Assembly: GCA_030068075.1 (NCBI GenBank)
Contig: CM057826.1
Location: 74,683,312-74,747,311, forward strand
Source: Paguma larvata
Taxonomy: Eukaryota > Chordata > Mammalia > Carnivora > Viverridae
DNA length: 64,000 bases
Direction: 5' to 3'
Below are positions 35,775-47,300 of the stretch, piece by piece. The translations under genes and the position numbers were made by a program. Within the stretch, counting starts at the first letter, position 1. The number at the start of each line of letters is the position of its first letter. Under the pieces are notes generated by a model. It saw only the letters and a program-made list of their open reading frames with translations, was not told the DNA's origin and did not search any database.

Positions 35775-37216
35775 AAAAAACGCACAAGAATCCAATCACT
35801 AGAGAATGTTTGCCAAAAGCAAAACAACAACAACCGAATACATACAACACCACAGCAAACAAACAAGAAATAAATAAGTGTGTGTATATATCATAGCAAG
35901 CCATTCTCCTACCTAACTGTATCTGTTCATATATTTTCTCTGTGCTTCAAAGTGAGTAAGTCATCTAAGGAGGTGCTTTAAAACAGAGCTGAACACTAAC
36001 TGACCTGCAGGTTGAAGGTAAATGGTGTTGGGGAAAGAGGCAGTTTAGGTATTTTAATCAGACTCATAACTTGCAGATGGATACATTTTTAAAAGTCAGT
36101 TTGAGACAAACGTGTATACCACATCTTTTTTTTTCTTTAAGGTTTCTAGTAGAACTTAAAGGAAAACAATGTTATTTTACCTTGAAACTTTATAAATAAA
36201 AAATTTTTCAGTAGTAAGACTATAATCTTAGTTTTTATAAATATGACAAATTTTAGGGGGGGAATCAGAATGGCAGCATTACCAGAGTTAAAGCTTCACT
36301 GTCATATTTCAGTTCCTCCTCATTTTCCAAAAGTAGTAAGGAAAAATTGTGAGAGTACTTCCTTTTCTAAGCAATTTAGAATAACATTATTTAGCATGGA
36401 TAACACTATCATTTATTTAGCATCAATATTAATGATTTGGAATGGGAGTAAAATTACAGTAATGAAATTCATAGCTGATACTAAGTCTTCAGCTATTAGA
36501 ACTGCCAAAGAGAGATAAATATATAAAATGACTTGGATTGGTTAAAACCCTGGTTTATAAATTGCAATGGGCGTTTTAACAGGCACTTTGACGTTGGGGA
36601 ACAGCCATTAGGTATTTCTAGTGAGGAATGAAACTTTGAATTGGAGAATAGCATTTATAAACCAATATCCCAACTAAAGGAAGATTAGCTCATTTCTCTT
36701 GAATCATATTTTTTTGCTTTTGCACTGTAAAAGAAAACTCTGATTTGCCCTTCTAAATTTAAGTTACTCATAGACCAGAGTCCTGTTCATGAAACTTCAC
36801 CATCAAAACCAGCCCAGTCCCTTCAAATGTATGAACTTTTAAAAATCATTTCTAATGAGTTGAAGTTTAATGATCTCTCCTACACAGCAATTTAATCTAC
36901 CCTCTGTTGTATCTGATTCTAGCATCAATAATGTCAGTGGCACAGGCATCTAGGAGCTGTCCTCATGAGGATGTTAAATCAAGCTACATAGGAAATGCCC
37001 TAAGAACCATGGCTACATATATATGGGGTGCCCTTCACCTTAGTTTCAACCAGCGTAAGCGGAGTAACATAATTTTCTGCCAGAGCTGTTGAATCAAAAG
37101 GATGATCAGAGATATTAAGGCAAAATAAATTACACCTTGGGTAACTATGTGTAGGCATTTAGCAGAGAATATCAAAACAAAGAAAAAGCCTTTAAAATAG
37201 TTGAGGAAGACTTAAA
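35775..37216. other. Unassigned noncoding sequence
   Basis: No repeat family recognised. The 91-codon plus frame at 36243-36518 (includes MAALPELKLHCHISVPPHFP) has no identifiable domain. Confidence 0.4.
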
Positions 37217-37334
37217 GTTTATATATTTTTTTTTAAGTAATCTCTACACCCAGTGTGGGGCTCGAACTTACAAGTTACTGCATACAACAATCAGGAGTTA
37301 CATGCTCTACTGACTGAATCAGCCAGGTACCCCA
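37217..37334 (-). mobile_element. Older carnivore tRNA-Lys-type SINE
   Basis: Minus copy of the short, older type: TTTTTTTTAAGTAATCTCTA, then 'GTGTGGGGCTCGAACTTAC', ACATGCTCTACTGACTGAAT and CAGCCAGGTACCCC. It lacks the long CT-rich body. Flanking GAGGAAGACTT and AAGGAAGATATT may be the TSD. Confidence 0.85.
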
Positions 37335-37479
37335 AGGAAGATATTTTTTAACCCTTAAATTTATGTGAAAACTATTTTGGGAGGTCAGGACTTAACTTAT
37401 AGAAGCTAACTCATTAAAGATCAAAAGGTATATATCATCATCACAACTCCACCATAATACCAGTTACCATCCACTAAGA

Positions 37480-37660
37480 GCCACCTAGGGCCACTTATTG
37501 GCCATTCCAGTAAGTACTTTATACATGTTACATCATGTAATCTTACTTCCATACATCATTTAAAGCAACTATGACTCAGAAGGGATGGAGAGGCTATAGT
37601 AGAATAATTAGCACGTATGGGAGCCCACAGTCAATGCCAGGGTCACCTTGCCTCCAAACT
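37480..37660 (-). mobile_element. MIR SINE, diverged
   Basis: Antisense MIR-like order: AAGTACTTTATACATGTTAC near 37512, 'ATGTAATCTTACTTCCATACATC', and a degraded 'gactcagaaggg...gag' segment near 37572. Confidence 0.5.
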
Positions 37661-37828
37661 TGAGGGATCTTTTATCCCGTATAGTACCTATCTATAAAAG
37701 GTTAGAATTTAAATAAATGTAGAGACAATGATATTGAGACCAAACCGGAGGAAAGTAAAATTCTGAAGGATTAGTTAGACACAAATTTTCACCACTGTGT
37801 ATTGAGGAATTTAAAATTTATATCAGAC

Positions 37829-38049
37829 AGGGGCGCCTGGGTGGCTCAGTCGGTTAAGCAGCCGACTTCGGCTCAGGTCATGATCTCATGGTCTGTGAGT
37901 TCGAGCCCCGCGTTGGGCTCTGTGCTGATGACTCGGAGCCTGGAGCCTGCTTCAGATTCTGTGTCTCCCTCTCTCTCTGCCCTTCCCCTGCTCATACTCT
38001 GTCTCTATGTCTCTCAAAAATAAATAAATGTTAAAAAAAAATTTAAAAA
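37829..38049 (+). mobile_element. Feliform CAN-SINE, youngest copy in the window
   Basis: Nearly consensus: GGGGCGCCTGGGTGGCTCAG head containing the A box, GACTTCGGCTCAGGTCATGA, GTTCGAGCCCCGCGTTGGGC (B box), TGGAGCCTGCTTCAGATTCT, CTC-rich body and AAATAAATAAATGTTAAAA tail. TSD AAAATTTATATCAGA (37813-37827) and AAAATTATATCAGA (38050-38063). RNA polymerase III would have transcribed the source copy. Confidence 0.96.
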
Positions 38050-38063
38050 AAAATTATATCAGA

Positions 38064-39292
38064 ATTCCACGGAAATATTTATAGTACATTGTATATAATT
38101 GGCATATGTTAACTTATTAAAATGTCTATAAAATTTTTGTCCATTCATTTTTTTTTGTTTTCATGTGTTTTCTTTCTTAAGCCATGAGTAAAAGAAGTCT
38201 TCCAATGCTTTTAAGTTCTAGCAAGAAACATATGACCAGTATCTTCACATGACTATTAGAGATAAAATTTCTAACCCCCTAAGTAGTATACAGACCAGCT
38301 CTCATTCTAGGTATATGTCTTTTTGAGTAGTCTACATAATACCAAAGTAGATAAGATGAGGGTTAAGCAATGGTAACACTCTAAATATCATATAGTCATT
38401 CGTACTATAGAGATTTTTATGACGAACTGTAAGTATATAGAACAGATAGAAATTAAACTTTCCTTTGGAAAATAAAATTGCAAACACTTTTATGGGTATA
38501 AAGAAAACATTCAAAGTAGAAAATGTCTTAAGATCTCTTACATTCCGAAAAACCGGTTGTTTAAGTGACAATTCTCTGGCCACTGGAGACGGACAAAGTT
38601 AAGGAAGTTGGAATAGAACAGTGTGGGAATGGAGGGTACTTTTGTAGCTAGGGAAGAGATAGTGCCTTATAGGGAAATGGAGGAGGAAATTAGCTCCTTT
38701 GCTACCTGTGAAAGAAGGAGGCATAAGAGGAGGAGGAAAACAAAAGGTTTCTATAAACAGTGTTCAAAATTTAAAAGAAATGTCCCTCTGGTTTTATCTC
38801 CCTGCTGCAAGAATGTTTAATTTCCCATAGCTTGACACCTTTGCCCAATATCAAGAGGAACTATTTATTTCTGAAGTTTCTATTTGTTGCACAACACATT
38901 CCTGTCCCAAGTGGCCCTGATAACTCTTGTGCAAAGACTGTTTTGAATCTGTAAAATGATACAATAGGACTAATAGCCAATTTCATTTCAAGTTGTAAAA
39001 AGGTCAAAATGAAGCACAGTATTACAGGAGACTAATGTCTCCCACAGGATGCATAAAGCACAAAATTTGAAAGTTTCGTATGTTTGACATAAATTCCAAT
39101 AAAAGGGTAAAATGATGCAATAGAATCAACTACCCAGTGGTAATGTAAAATAATACGAAATAGGGATAACAATTCTCATTTCAGTGAGTCTTTTATTATA
39201 GCAGGCAAATACTGCAATAAATCAAACTGCTGACAGGGGCTAATAAAAAAAAATCAAATTATCAGAAAGCATAGTAACAAGCAGTCTTAATC
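38064..39292. other. Unassigned noncoding sequence
   Basis: Nothing recognised. The lysine/arginine-rich 65-codon frame at 38623-38820 is a purine-rich tract reading. Confidence 0.4.
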
Positions 39293-39662
39293 TTCCGGGG
39301 CTGCCATTACAAAATACCAAAGACTAGGTGGCTTAAACAAGAGACACTTATTTTCTCACAGTTCTGGAGGCTGGAGAGCCCAAGATGAAGATCCTGCAGA
39401 GTTGGTTTTCTGGTGAGAGCTCTCTTCCTGCCTTGGAGAGCCCTGACTTCCTGCCCAATCCTCACATGGCCTTTCCTGGGTGCATGCACGTGGAGGGAGC
39501 AAGTTCTCATCTCTCTCCCTCTTTTAAGGGCCCTAATTCCATGATCTCACTGAAACCTAATGATCTCCCAAAGGCCTTGCCTCTAAAAACCATCATATTA
39601 AATATGAAAGCTTCAAAATATGAATGGGGTGGGGTGGGCACAAACATCCAGTCCCTAAGAGA
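39293..39662 (-). mobile_element. Solo LTR, MLT1-type (ERVL-MaLR)
   Basis: Reverse complement of a MaLR LTR: GGGGCTGCCATTACAAAATACC near 39297, ACTAGGTGGCTTAAACAAG near 39324, TTATTTTCTCACAGTTCTGG near 39349, CCTCACATGGCCTTTCCTGG near 39461, CTCCCAAAGGCCTTGCCTC near 39565, and CAAAATATGAATGGGGTGGG near 39616. The 109-codon frame over it is fortuitous. Confidence 0.88.
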
Positions 39663-40389
39663 AAATAACTTCTTCATCTACAATTGTGTATTCCTGGAAT
39701 CCATTGCAGAATAAATAAATTAAAATTGCTGCTGCCAGAGTCTGGGACCATGGAATTTTAATCAGTTCTATATTTTTCTTACGCATATTGAATCATAGTT
39801 TAGAGAAGAGAAATAAAAAACTATCAAGCACTATGGAAGGAATTTTATTATTTATATATAAACTACTGGCATTAAATTTTTTAAAAAAATATGAAGTGTC
39901 ATTATACCAATCACTGACCTCTTTTCCAGAGAGTTTGAATGTCTGGTTACCATACTCTTTATTCTAAGAATACCTAATAAATCAGAGAAGCAGTCAAAAT
40001 TAAGAACTTAATTGGATATACAGTATGCTTTATATTTTCAGAGAAATTTATTTCAACATTCTCTAGCTTCAAGGAGACCTCATAGACATAGGGAATCATT
40101 TATAAGCCATACAAACAATGGAATTTACACTGAATGAACTAAATGAAATATAAGATGTTCTATGTAACATAATTTGGGGTGAGTAGTTTCCATTATTACA
40201 AGAGAGATCATATCACAATGAAAAAAAATTTCATTATCTTGACTGGTCAGGATGATTGCATGTTTTTACTAATTTGAATAGTCTGCAAAGCTTTAGCAAA
40301 AACAAATTGTACTTCAGAAACTATTTAAGTTGCCTAGATAAAGTTTTGTGAGCCAGAATAAGAGGGCATGGCAAAATAAACTGTGCTTT
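39663..40389. other. Unassigned noncoding sequence
   Basis: AT-rich; nothing recognised. Confidence 0.4.
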
Positions 40390-40720
40390 CAAAAGGATGA
40401 AAATATTGACAGTTTAAATGAGACACACCTAAGAAAGCAAATTTGAGGCAAGCAAAAGGGATTGGGAGAGGTGAGGACAGAAAAGGGAAAATCATTGGAT
40501 CTAACTGGTGAAAGGCTTTAGGAATGAGAATATTGCAGACTTGGTGTTCAATGCAATGGAAAATTGATGAAGGGCTTCGGGCAGGCAAAGATGGGTCAGG
40601 GTGACAGATGAAGAAGCTAGTTCTAACAGTAATAGCCAGACAGATGAAAAGTACTCAATCCTGGAAATGGGAAATCAAGTGAAAATGAGCTACTAGCAGC
40701 CAAGCTGAAGATAATCCAGT
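40390..40720 (-). mobile_element. L2 LINE fragment
   Basis: Antisense L2 body: 'GGTGAAAGGCTTTAGGAATG' near 40506, 'GGCAGGCAAAGATGGGTCAGG' near 40580 and 'GACAGATGAAAAGTACTCAATCC' near 40639 follow the L2 order loosely. A further L2-like end (ACACACTATGTATCAAGTG near 40905) lies at about 40860-41000. Confidence 0.4.
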
Positions 40721-41000
40721 CTATCTTATAGTGAGAAAAAAATATAAAGAGGAAAAGACAGGAATAGGCTGGAAAGTAGAAAGCACTTATAATGTTTCCT
40801 TGGAGAATTGGCAAAAAGGAGGTGATCAAAAGATATTTCTTGAAAGAACTAATTAATGATTTATTGAGTGACAATATATTTAATTCAACGAACATATATC
40901 TAGTACACACTATGTATCAAGTGAGTTTGTTGCTGGGGAAAACAGCAAAATGGTGTCAAAGCTTCCCTATTTGCCACATTAGAGAGATGATGATATTGCC

Positions 41001-42495
41001 AACTGTGAATAGAAATGTACATTTAATCTTCCAGCACTGAAATGTGGTTTTACTTTGACTTAATCCTAATGTCATCAACTGCTTGGAAAATATTTATTGT
41101 TGACTGCCAAAAAGAAGGCATTTTCAAGTGCAATTTCAAACCTTTCAAGCTTGCTAGCAAATTGAATGTTAAAGTCAATAGAATTTGCATTTATGAAGAT
41201 TCATATGCATAGAAGTGAATTTTTCAGAATGTTTCTATCTATCTCAACCCCTGGAAAATGAGAAAAATGAGACATTAAACTGACTCTTGCAGCTTACCTC
41301 CTCTGTCATTTATGACACCTGATTCTGTATCTTGCAAAATTAGAGTATAATGTCAGAAAGCATTTGGTTGATGGTTGAAGAAAATATTAAATGATGCTGT
41401 TATTCACATACAAATGTCAGCACCGAATAATACAGCAATGCTTTGCTTCTAGATTTGTGTATGCCCTCCCCAACAGCTTTATGAACCAGGAAAAAGAAGG
41501 AATGAAAGATTTGCATTGAGTTTCAGGCATTGTTTAAGGCCTGTTTGCAGTAAGGATGCCTTCTCCCTCAAAATAGCATCAAGTATTTTTAGATCTCAAA
41601 TGAGTTATTCAAGAGAAAGTGACTCCTTTGGAAAATATTTGAATTATCTGTGTAAAAACAGCTATTTCTTGTCCATAGCACTAGAAAAAAATCACTCTCT
41701 CCAACATTGTGTCTCCCACTTTCCTAGCTGAAATGACAGTCTCCTATAATAGTACCCTATGTTAGACCCTGTCAAAACTAACAGGTAATAGCTTTAGTGA
41801 CAATGTGTAAGTCCACACAATCCTGACATAGGTCTGGGGAAATAGATGACAAATTATTTTTCAAGCAACATTGCATCAATGCTAAGAGGCACTTTTTTTT
41901 TATGCTTTGAAATCTCTTCAAACTGAATTAGAAGGATTTTTACTTACTTGTTCGTTCACAAAATACAGTTTGCCTTAGGTGTGATGAAATATACTAAGCC
42001 TAATTGTAATACCCAACAGTAAACCTCCAACCTATCTTGGAATCTGTGACCCAAGGAAGAATTTAAAATAGAGTATGACAAAGGTAAGGACATTCTTACA
42101 AGATCTGTGAAGTTATTACTTAGGATGTGTTAGCCATGTGATCAGTGGAACAATCTCTACTCGGTGAGCTTCTTGCTTGACCAGTAACTTGTTTCAAGAG
42201 TCTACTTTCACGTTCGCTCAGATGCAAACTTTAATTCCCAAGAGACAAGTATAGCTGTTCAGGCAATTAAACAGTTTGTTTCATTTAATGTTTGGGAAAA
42301 AAATAAATAAATTCCTGACAGTGTAAAGGTAGCAACTTTAATTACCATTTCTAGAGCCACTGCAAATCACCTGTGTGACCATTCTATATTAATTATATAG
42401 CAGAGTGAAAATAGCAGAGTCCCACTGCCCAAGACAGAATGCGGGCCATAAAACCTGCCAGAGGTGGAGATGAAATACTGAAGTGAAAACCACCA
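41001..42495. other. Unassigned noncoding sequence
   Basis: Nothing recognised. Confidence 0.4.
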
Positions 42496-42640
42496 TAATG
42501 GATAAAACACAGGTTTGGAAATCCAGAAATAATTTCTGCTTAATCTCTCCATCATTTCCTCTTCATGGTGAACACTCCCTTGGTTGTAAAATGGAAATGA
42601 TTATGTTTTCAGTCTCTGTGAGGTAATATGCAAATAAAAA
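42496..42640 (+). mobile_element. MIR SINE fragment
   Basis: 'AGGTTTGGAAATCCAGAAATAATTTCTG' followed by 'TTGTAAAATGGAAATGATTATG' near 42584 and 'CTCTGTGAGGTAATATGCAAAT' near 42613 matches the MIR core order. Confidence 0.5.
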
Positions 42641-43334
42641 ATCAAAATGTGTACAGTTTTTGCTCCATGGAAAGAACAAATATTGCATATTTCGATACAA
42701 ATAAAAGGAGAGGAAAATGGTATGATAAATAGATCAGAATTACTACTTCTTAAAGTGAATAGAAATGTGACTGAATTCTTAAGCTACAAGTTGTGTCAAA
42801 GGGATTTGTGTTAAGCAAGAAATATTTGTGATCTTTGAGGCTTAATTTCCTACCAGTTTTGCGGAGTATTGTGGTTTTCATTATGTTCCTAATAAAAATC
42901 CTGACTTTGCCACCTAGTGAATTGGTGAGCTGATCACAGACCCATAGAGCAGCTGGCCACCAGATGCAGCACACCTCTAGGAAACAGAATCAGCGCTTGG
43001 CAAATTTGTTTAGGCAGGTGGTCTATGAATCCAGGTGGTCTCCTAAGCAAGTTTCACTGTATCTTCAGTCTCAGAAGATAGAGGCAGAAAAACCACAGGG
43101 AAAATATTGAATATAGCGGTATTTCAGGGGACAGAAAGTAGAATTCTTACAAAAAAGAACTTACAAATTTACAAGGAGAGATAGCTTAGCCATGTGTGAG
43201 GCTCATTGGAATAGGGATACAGAGACTTGGGCGTGGGTTCTGGCTCTATGGCCACAGCCCCATCACACACTCCCAAAGCATCTGCTCTCCATTGCCTCAG
43301 AACCGGAGCGAACTCCAGTAATTACTTAGTTTGA
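42641..43334. other. Unassigned noncoding sequence
   Basis: Nothing firm. A MIR-like scrap (GGCGTGGGTTCTGGCTCTAT) lies near 43230. Confidence 0.4.
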
Positions 43335-43475
43335 CTTTCTCATTTTCAAGATGGAGAAACAGATTCAGAGAGAATGAAAGCCTTGCTACAGTTCCATAGC
43401 CTGATAAGACACATAAACAGGCAAAACTCCAGTCTAGAATTCTGCCACTACACTATGCTACCTCTCCTCATGGGA
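43335..43475 (-). mobile_element. MIR SINE
   Basis: Antisense MIR: CATTTTCAAGATGGAGAAAC near 43342, AGATTCAGAGAGAATGAAAG near 43362, ACTCCAGTCTAGAATTCTGC near 43426, and CCACTACACTATGCTACCTC near 43445. Confidence 0.7.
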
Positions 43476-43879
43476 GAAAGAAACTAACCAGCAGAATTAC
43501 CACGGACCGCTGGGTGACCTCCAGCATCTCCTCCAACTCTAAAATTGCCTGTTTCACATTAAAACATAGTGGATCTTGAGAAGTTTTAAGCATCTACATA
43601 GCAAAGAATTTTAAGCTAGCTAAACCCACAGACTTAAAGTGGGAAAGCTGAATGTAAACTAAAAATAGAAGGGAAAGTACCATGTGCTCGACCATCTCAG
43701 ATCTCACTGTCAGTCTTTAACATTTCTTCTCAAGCATTTACTTTCAAGATGATATTTTTCTTTATTTACTATCTCCATTTGCAAAAGATATTCAGTTTCG
43801 AACTTCCAGGAAACTGCAATAAAATCACATTAAGCTAAGTAATAAAACGCCATTATTAGAGTGACAAGAATCTGCACTA

Positions 43880-43995
43880 CCTGAAGTTATAATGCTTGCT
43901 CCCCTACCAACAGGGATGTTGTGAGGATTAATGAGATATTTAGAAAGCATTTTATGCATACGGAGAAAAGAGCCTCATAAATGCAAAGGAGAAGT
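43880..43995 (+). mobile_element. MIR SINE 3' part
   Basis: GGATGTTGTGAGGATTAATGAG near 43914, then AGAAAGCATTTTATGCATAC and a 'CTCATAAATGCAAAGG' end near 43973. Confidence 0.55.
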
Positions 43996-44171
43996 AACGG
44001 TGGTTTATCTCCCCCATCAACAGAGGAAAGCCTGTCTAAACAGATGGACCTGGAATGGTGTCTTGAAATTGAGAAAACACTACCTGTGTTAAAGAAAGCC
44101 TTAGGAGAAAAGGCTTCCTGAGAAAAAAATTACCTCTGAAACTAGGGAGGTATTCTTCTTTAATCATCTCT

Positions 44172-44283
44172 CCGGGGTGACCAACCATCCTGGCTTGCCT
44201 GAGACTAAGGTGTTTGTTGGGAGGCAGGATTTTCAGGGCACTGTCTGGGACAGTTCCAGGGCCACCAGGACACTTGCTCATGC
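44172..44283. mobile_element. Small inverted-repeat element (MITE-like DNA transposon)
   Basis: About 110 bases with imperfect terminal inverted repeats: GGGTGACCAACCATCCTGG near 44174 and CCACCAGGACACTTGCTCA near 44263 (about 12 of 16 paired). The middle has partly palindromic GC-rich sequence. This is the form of old nonautonomous mammalian DNA transposons. The family is not named. Confidence 0.5.
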
Positions 44284-44299
44284 TATTTGTAGCAGTTTT

Positions 44300-45960
44300 C
44301 TTTCAAATAGTTTTCATTTACCCTACGGCACTGACAACCTCAGTCTCTAACGTTGTAAGTCAAATTTGGACTTGCCTAATCAACCAGGAAAAGGACATGT
44401 TTCAGGAAAATGTTCAGACAAAGAACTGAATGCATACAAATGAGCCTGATCCTCATTCACTGAGAACATGGTAGCTTTGGAGACATTCAGGTGGACAAGG
44501 GAAATGGCAGTGACACTTCAGTGTAAACCCCGCCACCTACTTTAACTACTAATAGTTCAGCCTGCTGGCCACTTCTGTTTATGTAGTAAGTCCTAGCACA
44601 ATCTCCCACAGTAGTGCTTCTGTGCTTCTGGGTGAGCCTCTGACAATGGAGGGGAATTTCCAAAGGTCTGCAAATCTTGAAGGTTCGTTATGGACTGCTT
44701 GATCAAAAAGGAGCTCCACTGTTCGAAGATGGGCCTGGATAGGGCATTTTTCAAAATGCATTTTATTTCTTGAGCACCAGTCTCAATCATTTTTGGAAAT
44801 GCCAACGTGCTTTTTCTTCTATCATGGACCTCTCCTTGAACTCTTCCTTTCCTTTTAATTTTTCCTTTTTCTTTCTATAGAATGTCAATGTGTAAAACCT
44901 TAACACAAATCTATGGCATGTAAGAAGGAAAGGAAGTATTTTGTTTTAAACCTTATTTTAAAACACTGAATTTTCTTGCCATTACAAAGTGTGTAATTCT
45001 GGGGATATTAGTGACAAAATTAGGGGGGATAAAATACAGGCTTTGCAAAACCCGAAGTCCTACAACTTAAAATTATTTTTGCAGCCTGTGTTATCAATTT
45101 CCTTTTTTTTATTTCTTGTTTTCAATATACTAGAATGTCAAAAAATGAAATGATCCCAGGCATTCTTACCGTCTGGTAGAGGCTGGAACCAGGATGAAAA
45201 TAAACAATATGCACGTATGTATCTATTCTTTACATTCCGTAGAGAATGTAGCCAACATTCGTCTTACTACTACACTGTAAAGAAAATATACTTTCTTTTG
45301 TCTCTTTTATGCATCTTTACTTGTCGGGTCAGTTTGATAAATCACACATTACCAGACAAAGAGGGGAGATTAACTTCAAAGCTATACTCCACAGTGACAT
45401 TCTTCTGTACCAGTTGATCATACACAGAGGAAACAAATAAAGGTATTCGCCCAGCTACCTGCCCTTCATTTTAGCATAATAATTGTCTAAACGGAGTCGT
45501 ATTTGCTATGGCTGCATTCCTGACTCCAGCCTCTTATGGATTAATGCCTATTTGCCTGCACTGCTATTTTTTCTTCTATACAATAGCTTGAAAAACAAAT
45601 ACCATCTAAAATCATCCAATCAGGTCTCATGTGAAAAATATTCCCACGTATATCCTGCACCTCTTCTCAAATTTACATTGGATTTCTTGGCTCCCTGTGC
45701 ATGGGTAACTTTGTAGTCTTCTTGATTATACAATCATACGGAAACTGGAGTTTCCAGTTCTATGGAGCCAGAGATTAAATTATAGCTGGATACCTAAAAG
45801 TCACAGAAAAACATGTAGGATATTTATTTTCAAAATGTGAATAAACATAAAAATAGATATTTGTAGTATGAGAAGTTCTTTAATAAATAATAACAATCAA
45901 AGGCATCAAAGACAATGTAAGTTTAGCTGTTACTGTTTGTAATTCTGTGTCCATAAAACT
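44300..45960. other. Unassigned noncoding sequence
   Basis: No gene or repeat family recognised. Open frames are under 80 codons. Confidence 0.4.
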
Positions 45961-45964
45961 TTGA

Positions 45965-46270
45965 TACTAATAACAAATATTTTTGAGTACCTACTGTTTT
46001 CAAGGTACAGAAGGATAAGGAAGATCTGAGTTTGAGAAGCTGACAGCCTAGAGGAAGCGTAATGGGAGAATATAAGCCACTAGAAGAGTCCTAATTCCTG
46101 CCAAATATAGTGGATAAGAGAAATGGGAAAAAGGTAGTACAGGGGTTTGAAAAGAGAATGGATTTCATCTGGGGAGAATGAAGAAAATCTTTCTGTGAGG
46201 AGAATCATTTGCCATGGAATTTGAAAGATGAGTAGAATTTTGATACACCGTACAGGGGCCGTTTCTTCCC
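45965..46270 (-). mobile_element. L2 LINE 3' region
   Basis: Antisense L2: TTGAGTACCTACTGTTTTCAAGG near 45983 (a variant of the 'tgagcacctactatgtgccagg' end), and 'TTCTGTGAGGAGAATCATTTGCC' near 46192 followed by 'GAAAGATGAGTAGAATTTTG', in L2 order. Confidence 0.6.
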
Positions 46271-46419
46271 CTTTTTTCGTTGTTATAGACACTAACGAGA
46301 AAATGATATTTTACTATCCATCCTGAATGGTAACCATGATGAAGTAATGACCATATCCCCTAGAATATTTTTATCTATCCAACATATGTTCATTAATTAG
46401 GTGATGTAGCTAATCCCTG

Positions 46420-46632
46420 GGATCAGATTCTGGTTCCTTCACTTATTGGATGTGCAGCCCTGGGGGTGTTACTTCTGTATTTTTGGTTCTCATTTCCTGT
46501 AGCTATAAAACGAGTATGATTACAGTTTCTACCTCACAGGGTGACTATGAATATTTTGTGAAATAAAACAAATAAGAAGCTTAGGGAAAGCTTGGCACGT
46601 AATAAGTAATTTGTACAGGTCAGTTATTCTGA
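46420..46632 (+). mobile_element. MIR SINE
   Basis: Plus MIR: GGGATCAGATTCTGGTTCC near 46419, ACTTATTGGATGTGCAGCCC near 46441, TTCTACCTCACAGGGTGACTATG near 46527, then 'GCTTAGGGAAAGCTTGGCACGTAATAAG' near 46579-46606. One of the better preserved MIRs here. Confidence 0.8.
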
Positions 46633-47300
46633 ACTATAGCGGTAACAGCAACAAGAACAAAAACCACAGACGTGGGGAATTTAAGTTGTGCTTCAACATG
46701 TGGGTGGGTTTGAATGCAGGGCAGGAAAATCCTAGACCTGCTGAGGATCATCAGCCTTGACACATGGTGTGAGTCATTCTGGGAAAGGCCGCGCACACCA
46801 GAGTGGGGAGTTCATTTTCAAGACTTGGAAGGGGCAAACCAGGAATGTAAGTTGTTTCATGGAATCAAGCGGGAAAGCCACGAGATAATTATAGAAGCCT
46901 CGCTTAAAAATCATGAGAGCCCAGTTACAAGAGAAGACCAGTCAGGCTCCAGTGGAGATTTGTATTTATATCACTTGGCAATTGACTACAAAAGAGGACC
47001 AAAGAGATGGAGGATTCAAAGAGAAATTCAAGTTTCATTAAGTCGTAAAGCTGAAAATGAAGGCACCCTAAGTGGTAAGAAGAAAGCTGAAGAGAGGAGA
47101 TACCAGAGTTGGTAAGGGAAAGGAAGAAGAGACAGAGTTCCAAAAATCACAATTCTCGTTCTACAATACGACTTAGACCTACTCTATTTATTTATGGAGA
47201 ATGTTGAAGGAAAGAGACATTGATTTAATTTACTAGAGTTATCCGCACATAGTGATGGCACAAAATATTGCCAAGCATAAAGAAAATAAAATATGGAATT
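46633..47300. other. Unassigned region with a 133-codon open frame
   Basis: The plus frame at 46714-47115 (starts MQGRKILDLLRIISL) is purine-rich and basic at its end. It has no recognisable domain, no Kozak-like context and no splice evidence. The neighbouring L2 makes an eroded L2 body possible. I do not call it a gene. Confidence 0.4.

Noticed and set aside
39385..39714. 109-codon plus-strand frame
   Set aside because: Antisense reading of an MLT1-type LTR.
46714..47115. 133-codon plus-strand frame
   Set aside because: Purine-rich, no domain, no splice or promoter context, and next to L2 and MIR remnants.
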